Positions 5,537 to 12,722 of a stretch of DNA of 13,504 nucleotides are shown here, in pieces. Position 1 is the stretch's first letter; each line of letters begins with the position of its first letter. The notes under the pieces were generated by a model. That model was not told the origin of the DNA. It ran no database searches and saw only the letters and a program-made list of their open reading frames with translations. The DNA is from Candidatus Peribacter sp. UBA2144 (GTDB lineage Bacteria; Patescibacteriota; Gracilibacteria; Peribacterales; Peribacteraceae). A program made the translations under genes and the position numbers. The stretch is from the NCBI GenBank assembly GCA_002328295.1, contig DCXE01000054.1, forward strand, positions 1 to 13,504. Reading direction: 5' to 3'.

Positions 5537-6175
5537 TTAACTAATATCACCCATTAACTCCTCCAACGAATCGACAACTCTATCCGCATTCTCGCCTGAA
5601 TCTTCCGGAGTAAATATTGGTCGTCTGACTAACCATGCCTCCATGCTGGCATTCTTCGCCGCACCCATATCTACTTTTTGGTCGCCAATGTAAACACACT
5701 TCTTTGGATCAACTCCAAGCCTTTCACATGTGAGTGTCAGGCAGAGCGGATTAGGTTTTGAACGCCTAGAAAAATCATCGCAAGCAACGATCGTGTCGAA
5801 ATAATCATGAATAAGACACCTCTTGTGAATTGCATCTACATATTTCATCCATGATCCAGTTGCAATTGCTTTGGTTGTATCTTTTGGCAATGCCTCAAGG
5901 AACTTTTTCCCGTCTGGAAACCACTCAGTTTCCTTTCTTAGTAAATCAATGTAGAAATCGTCGCGGATATTTCTAAGCTCATCTTCTCTGTCTTCGAGAT
6001 TATATTTTGCAAGTATGTCATTAAGATTAGAACTTGGAACATATAGTTTTCTAAAATCTTCGTGTGAGATTTCAGTCCCCCCCCGACTGAACATATATAT
6101 CATTGCCTTTTCATAAATCGGAATGGTATCAACTAGCGTCCCATCTAGATCGAAGATAATGGCTTGATGTTGCAT
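5537..6175 (-). CDS. HAD-superfamily phosphatase (phosphoglycolate phosphatase / beta-PGM-like)
   Basis: This cytoplasmic HAD hydrolase of 212 residues carries all four motifs: IIFDLDGTLVDT (6-17, nucleophile Asp9 and acid/base Asp11), AIATGS (103-108, Thr106), Lys140 in SKPNP, and VYIGDQKVDM (161-170, Asp165 and Asp169). A helical cap (about 18-95) follows the first motif, as in subfamily IA enzymes acting on small sugar or glycol phosphates or nucleotides. The exact substrate cannot be read from the sequence. A run of eight Gs in the coding strand (6077-6084) encodes residues 31-33 in the cap. The next gene upstream on the same strand is RNase J, 170 bp away across a repeat element. No Shine-Dalgarno precedes the ATG. 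Confidence 0.88.
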   Translation of the reverse strand: MQHQAIIFDLDGTLVDTIPIYEKAMIYMFSRGGTEISHEDFRKLYVPSSNLNDILAKYNLEDREDELRNIRDDFYIDLLRKETEWFPDGKKFLEALPKDTTKAIATGSWMKYVDAIHKRCLIHDYFDTIVACDDFSRRSKPNPLCLTLTCERLGVDPKKCVYIGDQKVDMGAAKNASMEAWLVRRPIFTPEDSGENADRVVDSLEELMGDIS

Positions 6176-6201
6176 GATTGTTAAGGCTAGTTACAAAGCA
6201 A

Positions 6202-6328
6202 TTTTCAGTTTTCAATTTGAAATTTTCATTCAAGATCCAATAAATCAATGTTCAATACTCTATTATTGGTAGTGTTTGGTAATTAGTCATTGTGTCTTAA
6301 ATGAAAATTGAAAATTCTAAATTGAAAA
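6202..6328. repeat. Heptad inverted-repeat element 3 (TTTTCAA unit)
   Basis: The left arm (6202-6229) is four heptamers: TTTTCAG, TTTTCAA, TTTGAAA, TTTTCAT. The right arm (6301-6328) is four heptamers in inverse: ATGAAAA, TTGAAAA, TTCTAAA, TTGAAAA. About 70 bp of AT-rich sequence without a gene lies between the arms. The element fills the gap between RNase J and the HAD gene. Confidence 0.65.
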
Positions 6329-6345
6329 TTATTCTCTGTTTCAAA

Positions 6346-8283
6346 TTATACCTCTATTACGATAGGTATAATCATAGGTTTGCGATTCAGCTTCCTATCG
6401 AAGAATCTAAATAATGCTCCATTAACTGCGCGCTTAAGTTCCTTCCTATCACTCTCTCCCCTGTTCAAGGATTCTTCATATGCTTTCTTGGCAATCTTTA
6501 TTGCTTCACCTGTAATTTCAGTTTGTTCGGATCCATAAATAAGTCCGCGAGAAAGAATATCCGGATCGCCTACGAGTCTTTTGCTTTCTGCGTAAGCCTT
6601 GAGTGCAATTACTATCACGCCATTCGAACTCATAATCTTTCTATCATCCATAATGCGCTGACCTTCGCCCGCGCTTCCGTATCCATCAATAACAACATCT
6701 TGGAGAGTCAGCTTTTGTTTTGATCTGCGGGAATTGCCTTTAGCATCAAACTCAAGGATCTCTCCATTAGTCATCATATGAATTCTGTTATCGGGATAAC
6801 CGATCTTTCTTGCAAGTTCAGCGTGAGCAGCGCGCATATGAGGCTCGCCATGCTCAGGGATTACGTGCTTAGCTCGTACTAATTGATGCATCAAGAGAAT
6901 ATCCTGCTGCATTCCATGCCCTGTCGTATGCAGGGCAAACTCAGCATTGGTTTTAACTTTCGCACCCTGCAAATTAAGATTATTTATTACTTTACTGATT
7001 GCACGCTCGTTTCCGATTATTGGATTGGAACTCAAGACAACCGTGTCACCTTTCTTCACTCCAATATGTCTGTGTGTTCCAAGTCCTATGCGTGCGAGCC
7101 CTGCCATTTCTTCTCCTTGGCTTCCGGTTGTAATAATTATTACCTGATTATCAGGCAGCTTATCCATTGCGGGGCCGGCCTTCCTTATCAGTCCTCGCGG
7201 AGCCTTTAGATAACCCAAGTTTTGTGCGATCTCGACATTCGTCTCCATGCTTCTGCCGGAAATGAATATCTTTCTGTTAAATTTCTGCGCATGAGCTACA
7301 ACTTGGTGAATACGATTCAAAAGTGAGCTAAAAGTTGAGATGATCAACCTTCCCTCAGCATCACGGATCATTTTGAAAAGCGTTTCGGAAATCTCTGCTT
7401 CACTTTTACTAAACCCCGGCTTATTTGCGTTGGTAGAATCAGCGATAATTGCTAACACTCCGTTTTTACTTTGATCAGCGAGCTTCTGAAAGTCTGCAGG
7501 CTCTTCGCTTGTCGGGGTCAGATCAAACTTGAAGTCTCCCGTATGCATAATAGTTCCATACTTTGTATGAATTGCTACTGCGGCAGAGTCAGGAATACTG
7601 TGAGTAACCTTTAGGAACTCAACTTCAATTTTTCCGATGCGGATCTTTTGTCCGTATGGAACAGTATTCAGATTAGCTTTGGAAGTAATCTTCTCTTCGT
7701 CCAGACGTTTCTTTATAAATGCCATTGTAAGCTTGGTGCCGTAGCAAGGCGGATAATGAAGCTTAGGAAGCAGATGTTGAGCGGCTCCAATGTGATCCAG
7801 ATGCCCATGAGTGAAAAAGATTCCTTTAATCTTGTTCTCGCGTCCAGATAAACTCGAAATATCAGGGATCAAATAGTCTATGCCCAGCATTCCTTCATCA
7901 GGGAACTGAAGACCAAGATCTATCAGATATATATCTCCTTCAACTTCAACAACAAAGCAGTTTCTTCCGATCTGCTCAAATCCTCCAAGAGGATATACAC
8001 GTATTGGGAAACCTCCTGCTTGTGGAACTGTACCCTGAGGCTTTGGTGAAGGTCTAGGGGCAGGCTTATGAGAAGGCTTGTAAGGAATAACGCGCGAAGT
8101 CTTCTTTGACGGATATGGCCTTTTTGGTCTGCGGTTTTGATGGCCAGGCCCCTTTGAAAAGGGCTTCTGTTTCTGAGGAGATGGTCTTTGCGATGGTTTA
8201 TTATCATCCCCCTTGCCACTGGCACTGCTTGAGTGCTGTGGCTTGGCTGAATTATCATTCAGCCATTTCTTTACTGATTTCAT
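6346..8283 (-). CDS. rnj: Ribonuclease J with long basic N-terminal tail
   Basis: RNase J is a metallo-beta-lactamase/beta-CASP enzyme that matures and degrades RNA, as endonuclease and 5'-3' exonuclease, in the cytoplasm. In the 645 residues the metal site is clear: FFTHGHLDHIGA (156-167), His228 (VTHSIPDS), Asp250 (HTGDFKFD), and PEHGEPHM (476-483). Beta-CASP features are ADSTN (281-285), TGSQGE (386-391), and SSNPIIGNE (418-426). The C-terminal domain (about 520-645) ends in the family's KRKPM-like KLNRKPMIIPIVIEV. Residues 1-90 are an added Lys/Arg/Pro/Ser/Gln-rich, probably disordered tail that could bind RNA. No other Met occurs before residue 132, so the tail belongs to the gene unless a non-ATG start is used. 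The gene is divergent from the membrane protein at 8575. Confidence 0.97.
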   Translation of the reverse strand: MKSVKKWLNDNSAKPQHSSSASGKGDDNKPSQRPSPQKQKPFSKGPGHQNRRPKRPYPSKKTSRVIPYKPSHKPAPRPSPKPQGTVPQAGGFPIRVYPLGGFEQIGRNCFVVEVEGDIYLIDLGLQFPDEGMLGIDYLIPDISSLSGRENKIKGIFFTHGHLDHIGAAQHLLPKLHYPPCYGTKLTMAFIKKRLDEEKITSKANLNTVPYGQKIRIGKIEVEFLKVTHSIPDSAAVAIHTKYGTIMHTGDFKFDLTPTSEEPADFQKLADQSKNGVLAIIADSTNANKPGFSKSEAEISETLFKMIRDAEGRLIISTFSSLLNRIHQVVAHAQKFNRKIFISGRSMETNVEIAQNLGYLKAPRGLIRKAGPAMDKLPDNQVIIITTGSQGEEMAGLARIGLGTHRHIGVKKGDTVVLSSNPIIGNERAISKVINNLNLQGAKVKTNAEFALHTTGHGMQQDILLMHQLVRAKHVIPEHGEPHMRAAHAELARKIGYPDNRIHMMTNGEILEFDAKGNSRRSKQKLTLQDVVIDGYGSAGEGQRIMDDRKIMSSNGVIVIALKAYAESKRLVGDPDILSRGLIYGSEQTEITGEAIKIAKKAYEESLNRGESDRKELKRAVNGALFRFFDRKLNRKPMIIPIVIEV

Positions 8284-8410
8284 ATATTTAAAGAATTAAT
8301 AAAATTTCTGACTTTAGTGTAACTTAAAGATTCCGGATATGCAATAGGCGAGAGAAGGGGGCTTTGAGTTTTTGGCTTAAATAAAGCAAATAAATGTCGA
8401 GAAAATTTGT

Positions 8411-8514
8411 TATTGAGCTTATAGCTTGTAGCTTATAACTTGGCTAGCTTCTGCTGATTGTCATCAATTGCCGCCACAATAAAAAGCTAATCAAGCTAAA
8501 AGCCAAAAGCTATC
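8411..8514 (-). repeat. Heptad inverted-repeat element 4 (AGCTTAT unit), copy A
   Basis: The left arm holds AGCTTAT, AGCTTGT, AGCTTAT and AACTTGG in tandem (8416-8443), then CTAGCTT. The right arm holds AAAAGCT, TCAAGCT, AAAAGCC and AAAAGCT (8482-8511). The core between them is about 33 bp. Reverse-complemented, the whole element aligns with 12525-12628 at roughly 80 percent by eye, including the core TGACAAYCAGCAGAAGCTA. It lies in the divergent gap between RNase J and the membrane protein. The remainder of that gap (8284-8574) shows no gene. Confidence 0.7.
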
Positions 8515-8574
8515 AACTCTTTTATACACCCACCTTGCCTCGAGCTCAGATTTTAAGGTACTCTTTCCTCCTGT

Positions 8575-10533
8575 ATGGCCACCTCGGTCGAAACCGGCCA
8601 CACCAAATCTGCGAGCGGAATCTCGCTGTTTTCGCAGAAATTTAAAACTAATCTGAAGGAAAGCGTTGTTTTCCTGATGCAAATCCATGCAGAAACCGCA
8701 GATGCGAAGAATTTAATGAAGGAATGCGAGACTGTGATTAAACATTCTTTGCTCGAAACAGATGGAGATGCAGGAGACAGATTGGATGGTACGCTGAAGG
8801 AGATTAACGGCTTGCTCAAGGGCTTTTTGGTAGCGAAGACAATTGATGATGTTCATGCAATAATTGCAATTCAGGGATTAGACGATGTGTTAAGCGTTTC
8901 GCATGCAGGAACTGCGGAGGGATATATAATTAGAGGTGGACAAGCCAGCCAGATCACGGAGTACACGCGTGGGAAAACGACTCCTGCATTTATTCATATA
9001 GCAAGCGGGTCGATTGAATCCAGAGATGTTGTCGTGTTCTCCACTCAAAGACTGCTTAGAACCGTAACTCCTGCACAACTTGCCAAACTTTCACAATGCG
9101 GCGATCAATTAATAGAGGAACTGACTGCAGAGTTGGAATCAGAAAAAGAAAAATCAGCACTAGCGGTCATAAGATCAGAGGCGCGCAAAGGCGAAGTAGA
9201 AAAAAAAGTCAAAGCACTCCCACCCAGATCTTCGCGCAGGAGAAGAAGGCGTGGCCCATCGCGAATTCCACAATTTTCCGGAGTTGCAGATGTACTCATA
9301 TCCTCATCGAGTCGTGTAAGGGATAGTGTTCCATCTTTTGAAGTGGTAAATCGTTTACGTGAACTACCTTCGGTGTTGCTTGCGGATATGAAGAATCCAA
9401 AGAAAAAGAAAAAAGCTCACATGCTTACTCTTGCTGGAGTAGTTGTAGTGTTTTTGGTTGTATGGGCTGTAGTGAATCTTGCAACAACAACTCAAGACGG
9501 CCAGAGCCGGGCGGAGCTAGAGCAAATGATTGAGCAAGTTGATACCGATATAAAAACTGCGGAAAATAGATACTTAGCAGGAGATACGGATTCAGCAAAT
9601 ACCATATTGGAGCGTGCAGAAGCTACTGCAAAACAGGTTATGGATCATGAAAGCGGCAGGTACAGAATGGAAGCATTGGATCTTTTGGATCGCATCCGAC
9701 TAAAAAACGAAGACATAAATAATATCACCCGACTTTCTCCGCGTGTTGTTGTAAATCTTTCTGCGAAAAATTCAGATGTATCTGCAACAGGAATGATCGG
9801 CTTGAAAGATGGCGAGCTTATTGTTCATGACAAGCAGGATCTTTATCGTGTTGTGCTTAACGCTGTTGATGGGCCGGATCGCTTGGCAGAGGAAGAGCTG
9901 ATTGTAGATGGAGATTTCTTTGATCGTATGCAGACGCTTCTGTTCCAGTTAAGTGATAACTCTGTCGTTGAAATAATCAACGGTCAGACAACTTCTATGA
10001 AGACAGAAGATCCCGCCGGATGGATTGCAGGGTCTGCTCTAAAGACATATCTGAGGTTCTTGTATGTTTTGTCGCCTGAAAATAATCAGATTTATAAATA
10101 TGAACGCTTAAGCAATCGCTACTCGGCTCCCTCGGAATATAATATAAACGGAGACTTGGGTAATGCTTTGGACTTTGCAATCGATGGAAACGTTTATGTG
10201 TTAAAAGAGGGCGGCGAAATCGTAAAACTTTTCCGAGGAGAATCCCGTCCGTTTGTGATCCGACATCTACCGGAAGGAGCACTGGAAGGCGTGACGCGAA
10301 TTTATAAATCACCTGAAGATGGAAATTTGTATCTGCTAAATTCAGAAGGATCGAGAATAATTGTGGCAACTGACGGAGGTGCAACCGGCGAATCTGCCTA
10401 CATCAGGCAATATATTTTAGAGGGAGAACAGATTGGAGAGCTTAAAGACCTATATGTTGGTCCCGAACAACTGCGCATGTATGTGATGGATGACAAAAGA
10501 GTTTACGCTGTAGATTTAGTTGCGACGAGATGA
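8575..10533 (+). CDS. Single-pass membrane protein: PP2C-like cytoplasmic domain plus propeller-like outer domain
   Basis: I do not recognise a named family for this 652-residue protein. Residues 15-175 have the rhythm of a PP2C/PPM phosphatase: VLSVSHAGTAEGYIIRGGQASQITE (105-129) resembles the vGdSraYl strand pair, and SRDVVVFSTQRL (149-160) resembles the gD-llL-SDGl strand. The Asp/Gly metal motifs of active enzymes are missing, so it is probably a pseudophosphatase. A charged linker has seven basic residues near 220-226. Six Lys (275-280) then precede one membrane helix (283-303), so the N-terminus should face the cytoplasm. Outside lies a coiled-coil-like helix (310-380) with an AENRYLAGDTDSANTILERAE repeat-like segment. 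A beta-rich region with repeating Y-V/L-D/G strands (385-652) follows, suggesting a propeller. It could transmit an outer signal inward. A strong hairpin follows the stop directly. Confidence 0.75.
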   Translation: MATSVETGHTKSASGISLFSQKFKTNLKESVVFLMQIHAETADAKNLMKECETVIKHSLLETDGDAGDRLDGTLKEINGLLKGFLVAKTIDDVHAIIAIQGLDDVLSVSHAGTAEGYIIRGGQASQITEYTRGKTTPAFIHIASGSIESRDVVVFSTQRLLRTVTPAQLAKLSQCGDQLIEELTAELESEKEKSALAVIRSEARKGEVEKKVKALPPRSSRRRRRRGPSRIPQFSGVADVLISSSSRVRDSVPSFEVVNRLRELPSVLLADMKNPKKKKKAHMLTLAGVVVVFLVVWAVVNLATTTQDGQSRAELEQMIEQVDTDIKTAENRYLAGDTDSANTILERAEATAKQVMDHESGRYRMEALDLLDRIRLKNEDINNITRLSPRVVVNLSAKNSDVSATGMIGLKDGELIVHDKQDLYRVVLNAVDGPDRLAEEELIVDGDFFDRMQTLLFQLSDNSVVEIINGQTTSMKTEDPAGWIAGSALKTYLRFLYVLSPENNQIYKYERLSNRYSAPSEYNINGDLGNALDFAIDGNVYVLKEGGEIVKLFRGESRPFVIRHLPEGALEGVTRIYKSPEDGNLYLLNSEGSRIIVATDGGATGESAYIRQYILEGEQIGELKDLYVGPEQLRMYVMDDKRVYAVDLVATR

Positions 10534-10599
10534 TGTCACCCTTCGACAGAGCTCAGGGTGACATTTTGTGTCATGGTGAGCACTGTCGAACCATGACAC
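10533..10599 (+). terminator. Twin hairpins after the membrane protein gene
   Basis: The first hairpin (10533-10542 with 10555-10564) has a perfect 10-bp stem and a 12-nt loop and is followed by TTTT. The second (10568-10577 with 10590-10599) also has a perfect 10-bp stem and a 12-nt loop. The stems differ, but the loop TCGACAGAGCTC of the first is the reverse complement of the second loop GAGCACTGTCGA at 11 of 12 positions. The pair can end the upstream message and also looks like two inverted copies of a REP-type palindrome. Confidence 0.65.
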
Positions 10600-10617
10600 G
10601 ATAACTAATTAATTCCT

Positions 10618-10992
10618 ATGAAAGTCCTAGTCTTTGGTACATTCGACAATCTCCATCCCGGCCATCTTTACTTTCTTAATGAAGCCCAAAAACGTGGAGA
10701 ACTTTTCGTCAGCGTAGGGCTTGATGATACTGTTGAGAAAATTAAAGGTAAAAAACCAAGGCAAGGTCAGGATGAAAGAATTAAAACCATTCGGGAAGAG
10801 TTTTCCGAAGCAGATATCAGGCTCGGTGATTCGGACGATTACTTAAAACCAATCGAAGATATAAAACCAGATCTGATACTTCTTGGATATGATCAGAAGC
10901 TCCCTCCGGGCGTTTCTGAATCGGATATTCCATGTCCAATTGAGCGAATAGAGGCCCATAAGCCGGAGGAATTTAAGAGTAGTCTACTGTAA
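10618..10992 (+). CDS. Cytidylyltransferase-like nucleotidyltransferase (HxGH family)
   Basis: This 124-residue cytoplasmic enzyme transfers a nucleotide from CTP or ATP to a phosphorylated small molecule. VFGTFDNLHPGHLYFLNEA (5-23) holds the HPGH nucleotide-binding motif (13-16). LLGYDQ (88-93) is the typical mid-protein strand. The C-terminal KSSLL stands where ISST or KTSxI motifs lie in glycerol-3-phosphate cytidylyltransferases and archaeal FAD synthases. The overall wording is closest to the short archaeal-type FAD synthase/glycerol-phosphate class. The substrate cannot be fixed from sequence. It sits downstream of a terminator-like hairpin pair, has no Shine-Dalgarno, and is followed 68 bp later by a surface-protein gene with its own promoter. 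Confidence 0.88.
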   Translation: MKVLVFGTFDNLHPGHLYFLNEAQKRGELFVSVGLDDTVEKIKGKKPRQGQDERIKTIREEFSEADIRLGDSDDYLKPIEDIKPDLILLGYDQKLPPGVSESDIPCPIERIEAHKPEEFKSSLL

Positions 10993-11010
10993 GACAATTG
11001 AGTCAAGACT

Positions 11011-11038
11011 TTCAAAGAAATGTAAATTCTGCTATACT
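11011..11038 (+). promoter_or_regulatory. Extended -10 promoter for the LPxTG-like protein gene
   Basis: TGC followed by TATACT (11033-11038) is a good extended -10, with a weak TTCAAA (11011-11016) 16 bp upstream. The start point near 11045 gives a leader of about 16 bases. Its position inside the longer open frame that begins at 10998 argues for the ATG at 11061 as the real start. Confidence 0.5.
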
Positions 11039-11060
11039 AAGTAGAAAACTCAAAACAAAT

Positions 11061-11654
11061 ATGAAACAACTTTTCAAATCATCTCTTACACGCCAGGTTG
11101 CTGGTGCAATTATTGGAGCCTCTGTTGCGTACGGATTGTACATTGGATACCAAGTTGTTCAGCCTCCACTGGGTGCTTTTATACACACGTTCTGGGATGG
11201 AGATGAAGGAGCAGGTGCGAGGTTTGCAGAAGATCAAGTGGATGTTGAAGATCGACAAATTGAAAGGCAGGCACAAAGGAACAGAGAGATTGCAAAACAC
11301 TTTGCTTCAGATAATCCTCCAGGACAAAAGAAGCCTACGCCGTTTGAACGTATTGCAGAGAAGGCCCAGCAATATCAGGGGCAGATAACTCCGAGTCAGG
11401 AGAAGCAATTGATTGAATCTGGAACTGAAAAAGGACAAGATGAAAAGGGTACAAAGGAGATAAAAGAGACAAAGGAATCTCAAAAAGAAAAAGTTTCTCC
11501 TCCGCCAGAACAGTGGCAAAAGGAATTGAATGCAATGGAGAAGCAAACTGCAGAAAGTGGAGACCAGCTTCCTGACTCCGGGTTTGGACTAGGCATTGCG
11601 ATTGCGGGCGCTGCCGGAGCAACTGCTGTTGTAAGAAGAAGGAAGAAAAAATAA
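11061..11654 (+). CDS. Membrane/surface protein with C-terminal LPDSG sorting-type signal
   Basis: This 197-residue protein has no recognised enzymatic domain. An N-terminal hydrophobic segment (about 14-33, GAIIGASVAYGLYIGYQVV) follows basic residues and acts as a signal or anchor. A highly charged Gln/Glu/Lys-rich middle (50-168) looks helical and partly disordered. The C-terminus has the three parts of a sortase signal: LPDSG (170-174), a hydrophobic stretch (175-191), and a basic tail (RRRKKK). LPxSG is a variant of LPxTG. A sortase gene is not in the window. An in-frame extension to 10998 would add 21 residues with no signal-like character and would run across the promoter, so I prefer 11061. 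The gene is followed by a heptamer element and then prepilin peptidase, so both neighbours concern the cell surface. Confidence 0.72.
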   Translation: MKQLFKSSLTRQVAGAIIGASVAYGLYIGYQVVQPPLGAFIHTFWDGDEGAGARFAEDQVDVEDRQIERQAQRNREIAKHFASDNPPGQKKPTPFERIAEKAQQYQGQITPSQEKQLIESGTEKGQDEKGTKEIKETKESQKEKVSPPPEQWQKELNAMEKQTAESGDQLPDSGFGLGIAIAGAAGATAVVRRRKKK

Positions 11655-11655
11655 C

Positions 11656-11736
11656 GGCAATTGGCAATTGGCAGTTGGCTATTGGCCTGTTTTATTAAGT
11701 ATTTTAGCTAATTGCCAATGGCTAATAGCCAATTGC
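11656..11736. repeat. Heptad inverted-repeat element 5 (GGCAATT unit)
   Basis: The left arm (11656-11687) is GGCAATT, GGCAATT, GGCAGTT, GGCTATT in tandem plus GGCC. The right arm (11707-11736) is its reverse complement at about 24 of 30 positions. The spacer is only 19 bp. The element begins one base after the stop codon of the surface protein. The folded RNA could also act as a terminator, since TTTT lies in the loop region. Confidence 0.65.
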
Positions 11737-11746
11737 TCTTTGGTAC

Positions 11747-11775
11747 TTCAATAGAAACCTAACATAAACTACACT
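11747..11775 (+). promoter_or_regulatory. Candidate leaderless promoter for prepilin peptidase
   Basis: TACACT (11770-11775) stands seven bases before the ATG, the same distance as TAAGAT before the flippase ATG. A weak TTCAAT (11747-11752) lies 17 bp upstream. The transcript would begin at or next to the start codon. Confidence 0.35.
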
Positions 11776-11782
11776 AATAATA

Positions 11783-12526
11783 ATGCATCTAACCGATCCC
11801 CTAACACTTCTTTTCTTCGTACTCGGACTTGTTCTTGGAAGTTTTGGTAATGTGTTAATCGAACGACTTCCAAAGAATAAAAAAGTAAGCGGTAGATCTA
11901 AATGTCCTGAATGCAAAAAGCAAATTAGCAATGTCGATTTGATTCCCGTCTTAAGTTACATCTTGTTACAGGGTAAGTGCAGGAACTGTTCTGAAAAAAT
12001 TTCGATTCAATATCCTCTGGTAGAACTAGGCTCAGGAATTCTTTTTGTAATCGCACTTCTTATTACTCCGGCAAGTGTTTTTTCCGCGATCTTTTTGGCA
12101 GTAATACTATGGCTGATGCTTATCATGTCAGTTATTGATTTCAAGACACACACAATTCCGGATGCACTTAATATCTCCTTCGTCATACTAGCAATTCTTT
12201 ATTCTTACGTTACCGGATACATTCCAATACTTGCTCCTCTTATTGCTGCAGGGTTTTTCTTTGCGCAATGGAGGATAAGTGCAGGCAAATGGGTTGGCAG
12301 TGGAGACATTATTCTGGCTGCCGGAATTGGATTCCTTCTTGGTAACTGGGAGTATGTACTCGTCATGCTTGGAGTGTCCTACATAGCAGGATCACTGGTT
12401 GCGCTTCCATTATTGCTTTTCAAAAAGAAAGGGAAGAAAGAACATTTGGCTTTTGGACCCTTTTTGGCGATTGGAACATTGGTGGTGTTGATATGGGGAG
12501 ATCAGATATTGAGGATATTGATTTGA
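11783..12526 (+). CDS. pilD: Prepilin peptidase / N-methyltransferase (type IV prepilin leader peptidase)
   Basis: This integral membrane aspartic protease cuts the leader from type IV prepilins and pseudopilins, and the N-terminal domain methylates the new N-terminus. In the 247 residues the N-terminal domain starts with LGSFGNVLIERLP (18-30). It carries the zinc-type pair CPEC (41-44) and CRNC (66-69), followed by QYPLVELGSG (76-85). The protease part has the catalytic Asp119 in VIDFKTHTIPD (117-127) and Asp175 in the GSGD motif (172-175). Several membrane helices follow. The length and both domains are normal for the bifunctional enzyme. No pilin or assembly gene is in the window, so its substrates are encoded elsewhere. 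Type IV pili are common in Patescibacteria (general knowledge). The start has no Shine-Dalgarno. Confidence 0.95.
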   Translation: MHLTDPLTLLFFVLGLVLGSFGNVLIERLPKNKKVSGRSKCPECKKQISNVDLIPVLSYILLQGKCRNCSEKISIQYPLVELGSGILFVIALLITPASVFSAIFLAVILWLMLIMSVIDFKTHTIPDALNISFVILAILYSYVTGYIPILAPLIAAGFFFAQWRISAGKWVGSGDIILAAGIGFLLGNWEYVLVMLGVSYIAGSLVALPLLLFKKKGKKEHLAFGPFLAIGTLVVLIWGDQILRILI

Positions 12527-12628
12527 TTAGCTTTTAGCTTTTAGCTTCATTAGCTTTCCATTGTAGATTTTTTGGTGACAACCAGCAGAAGCTAATTAAG
12601 CTATAAGTTATGAGCTATAAGCTATTGA
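12525..12628 (+). repeat. Heptad inverted-repeat element 6 (TTAGCTT unit), copy B
   Basis: The left arm is TTAGCTT three times in tandem (12527-12547), then CAT and TAGCTT. The right arm is TTAAGCT, ATAAGTT, ATGAGCT, ATAAGCT (12596-12623). The core contains ATTGTAG and TTGGTGACAACCAGCAGAAG. It aligns end to end with the reverse complement of 8411-8514. Its edge overlaps the stop codon of the prepilin peptidase gene. Confidence 0.7.
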
Positions 12629-12722
12629 TACATAACAATCAGGGCATCTGCCCAAAAAATAAAGAGGGAGACACCCTAGACTGAATTTTGCAATGAAAAT
12701 TACCATTTCAACAGAATTATCT

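Noticed and set aside
10998..11060. Longer start for the surface protein
   Set aside because: The segment contains an extended -10 promoter and adds a polar stretch ahead of an otherwise good N-terminal anchor.
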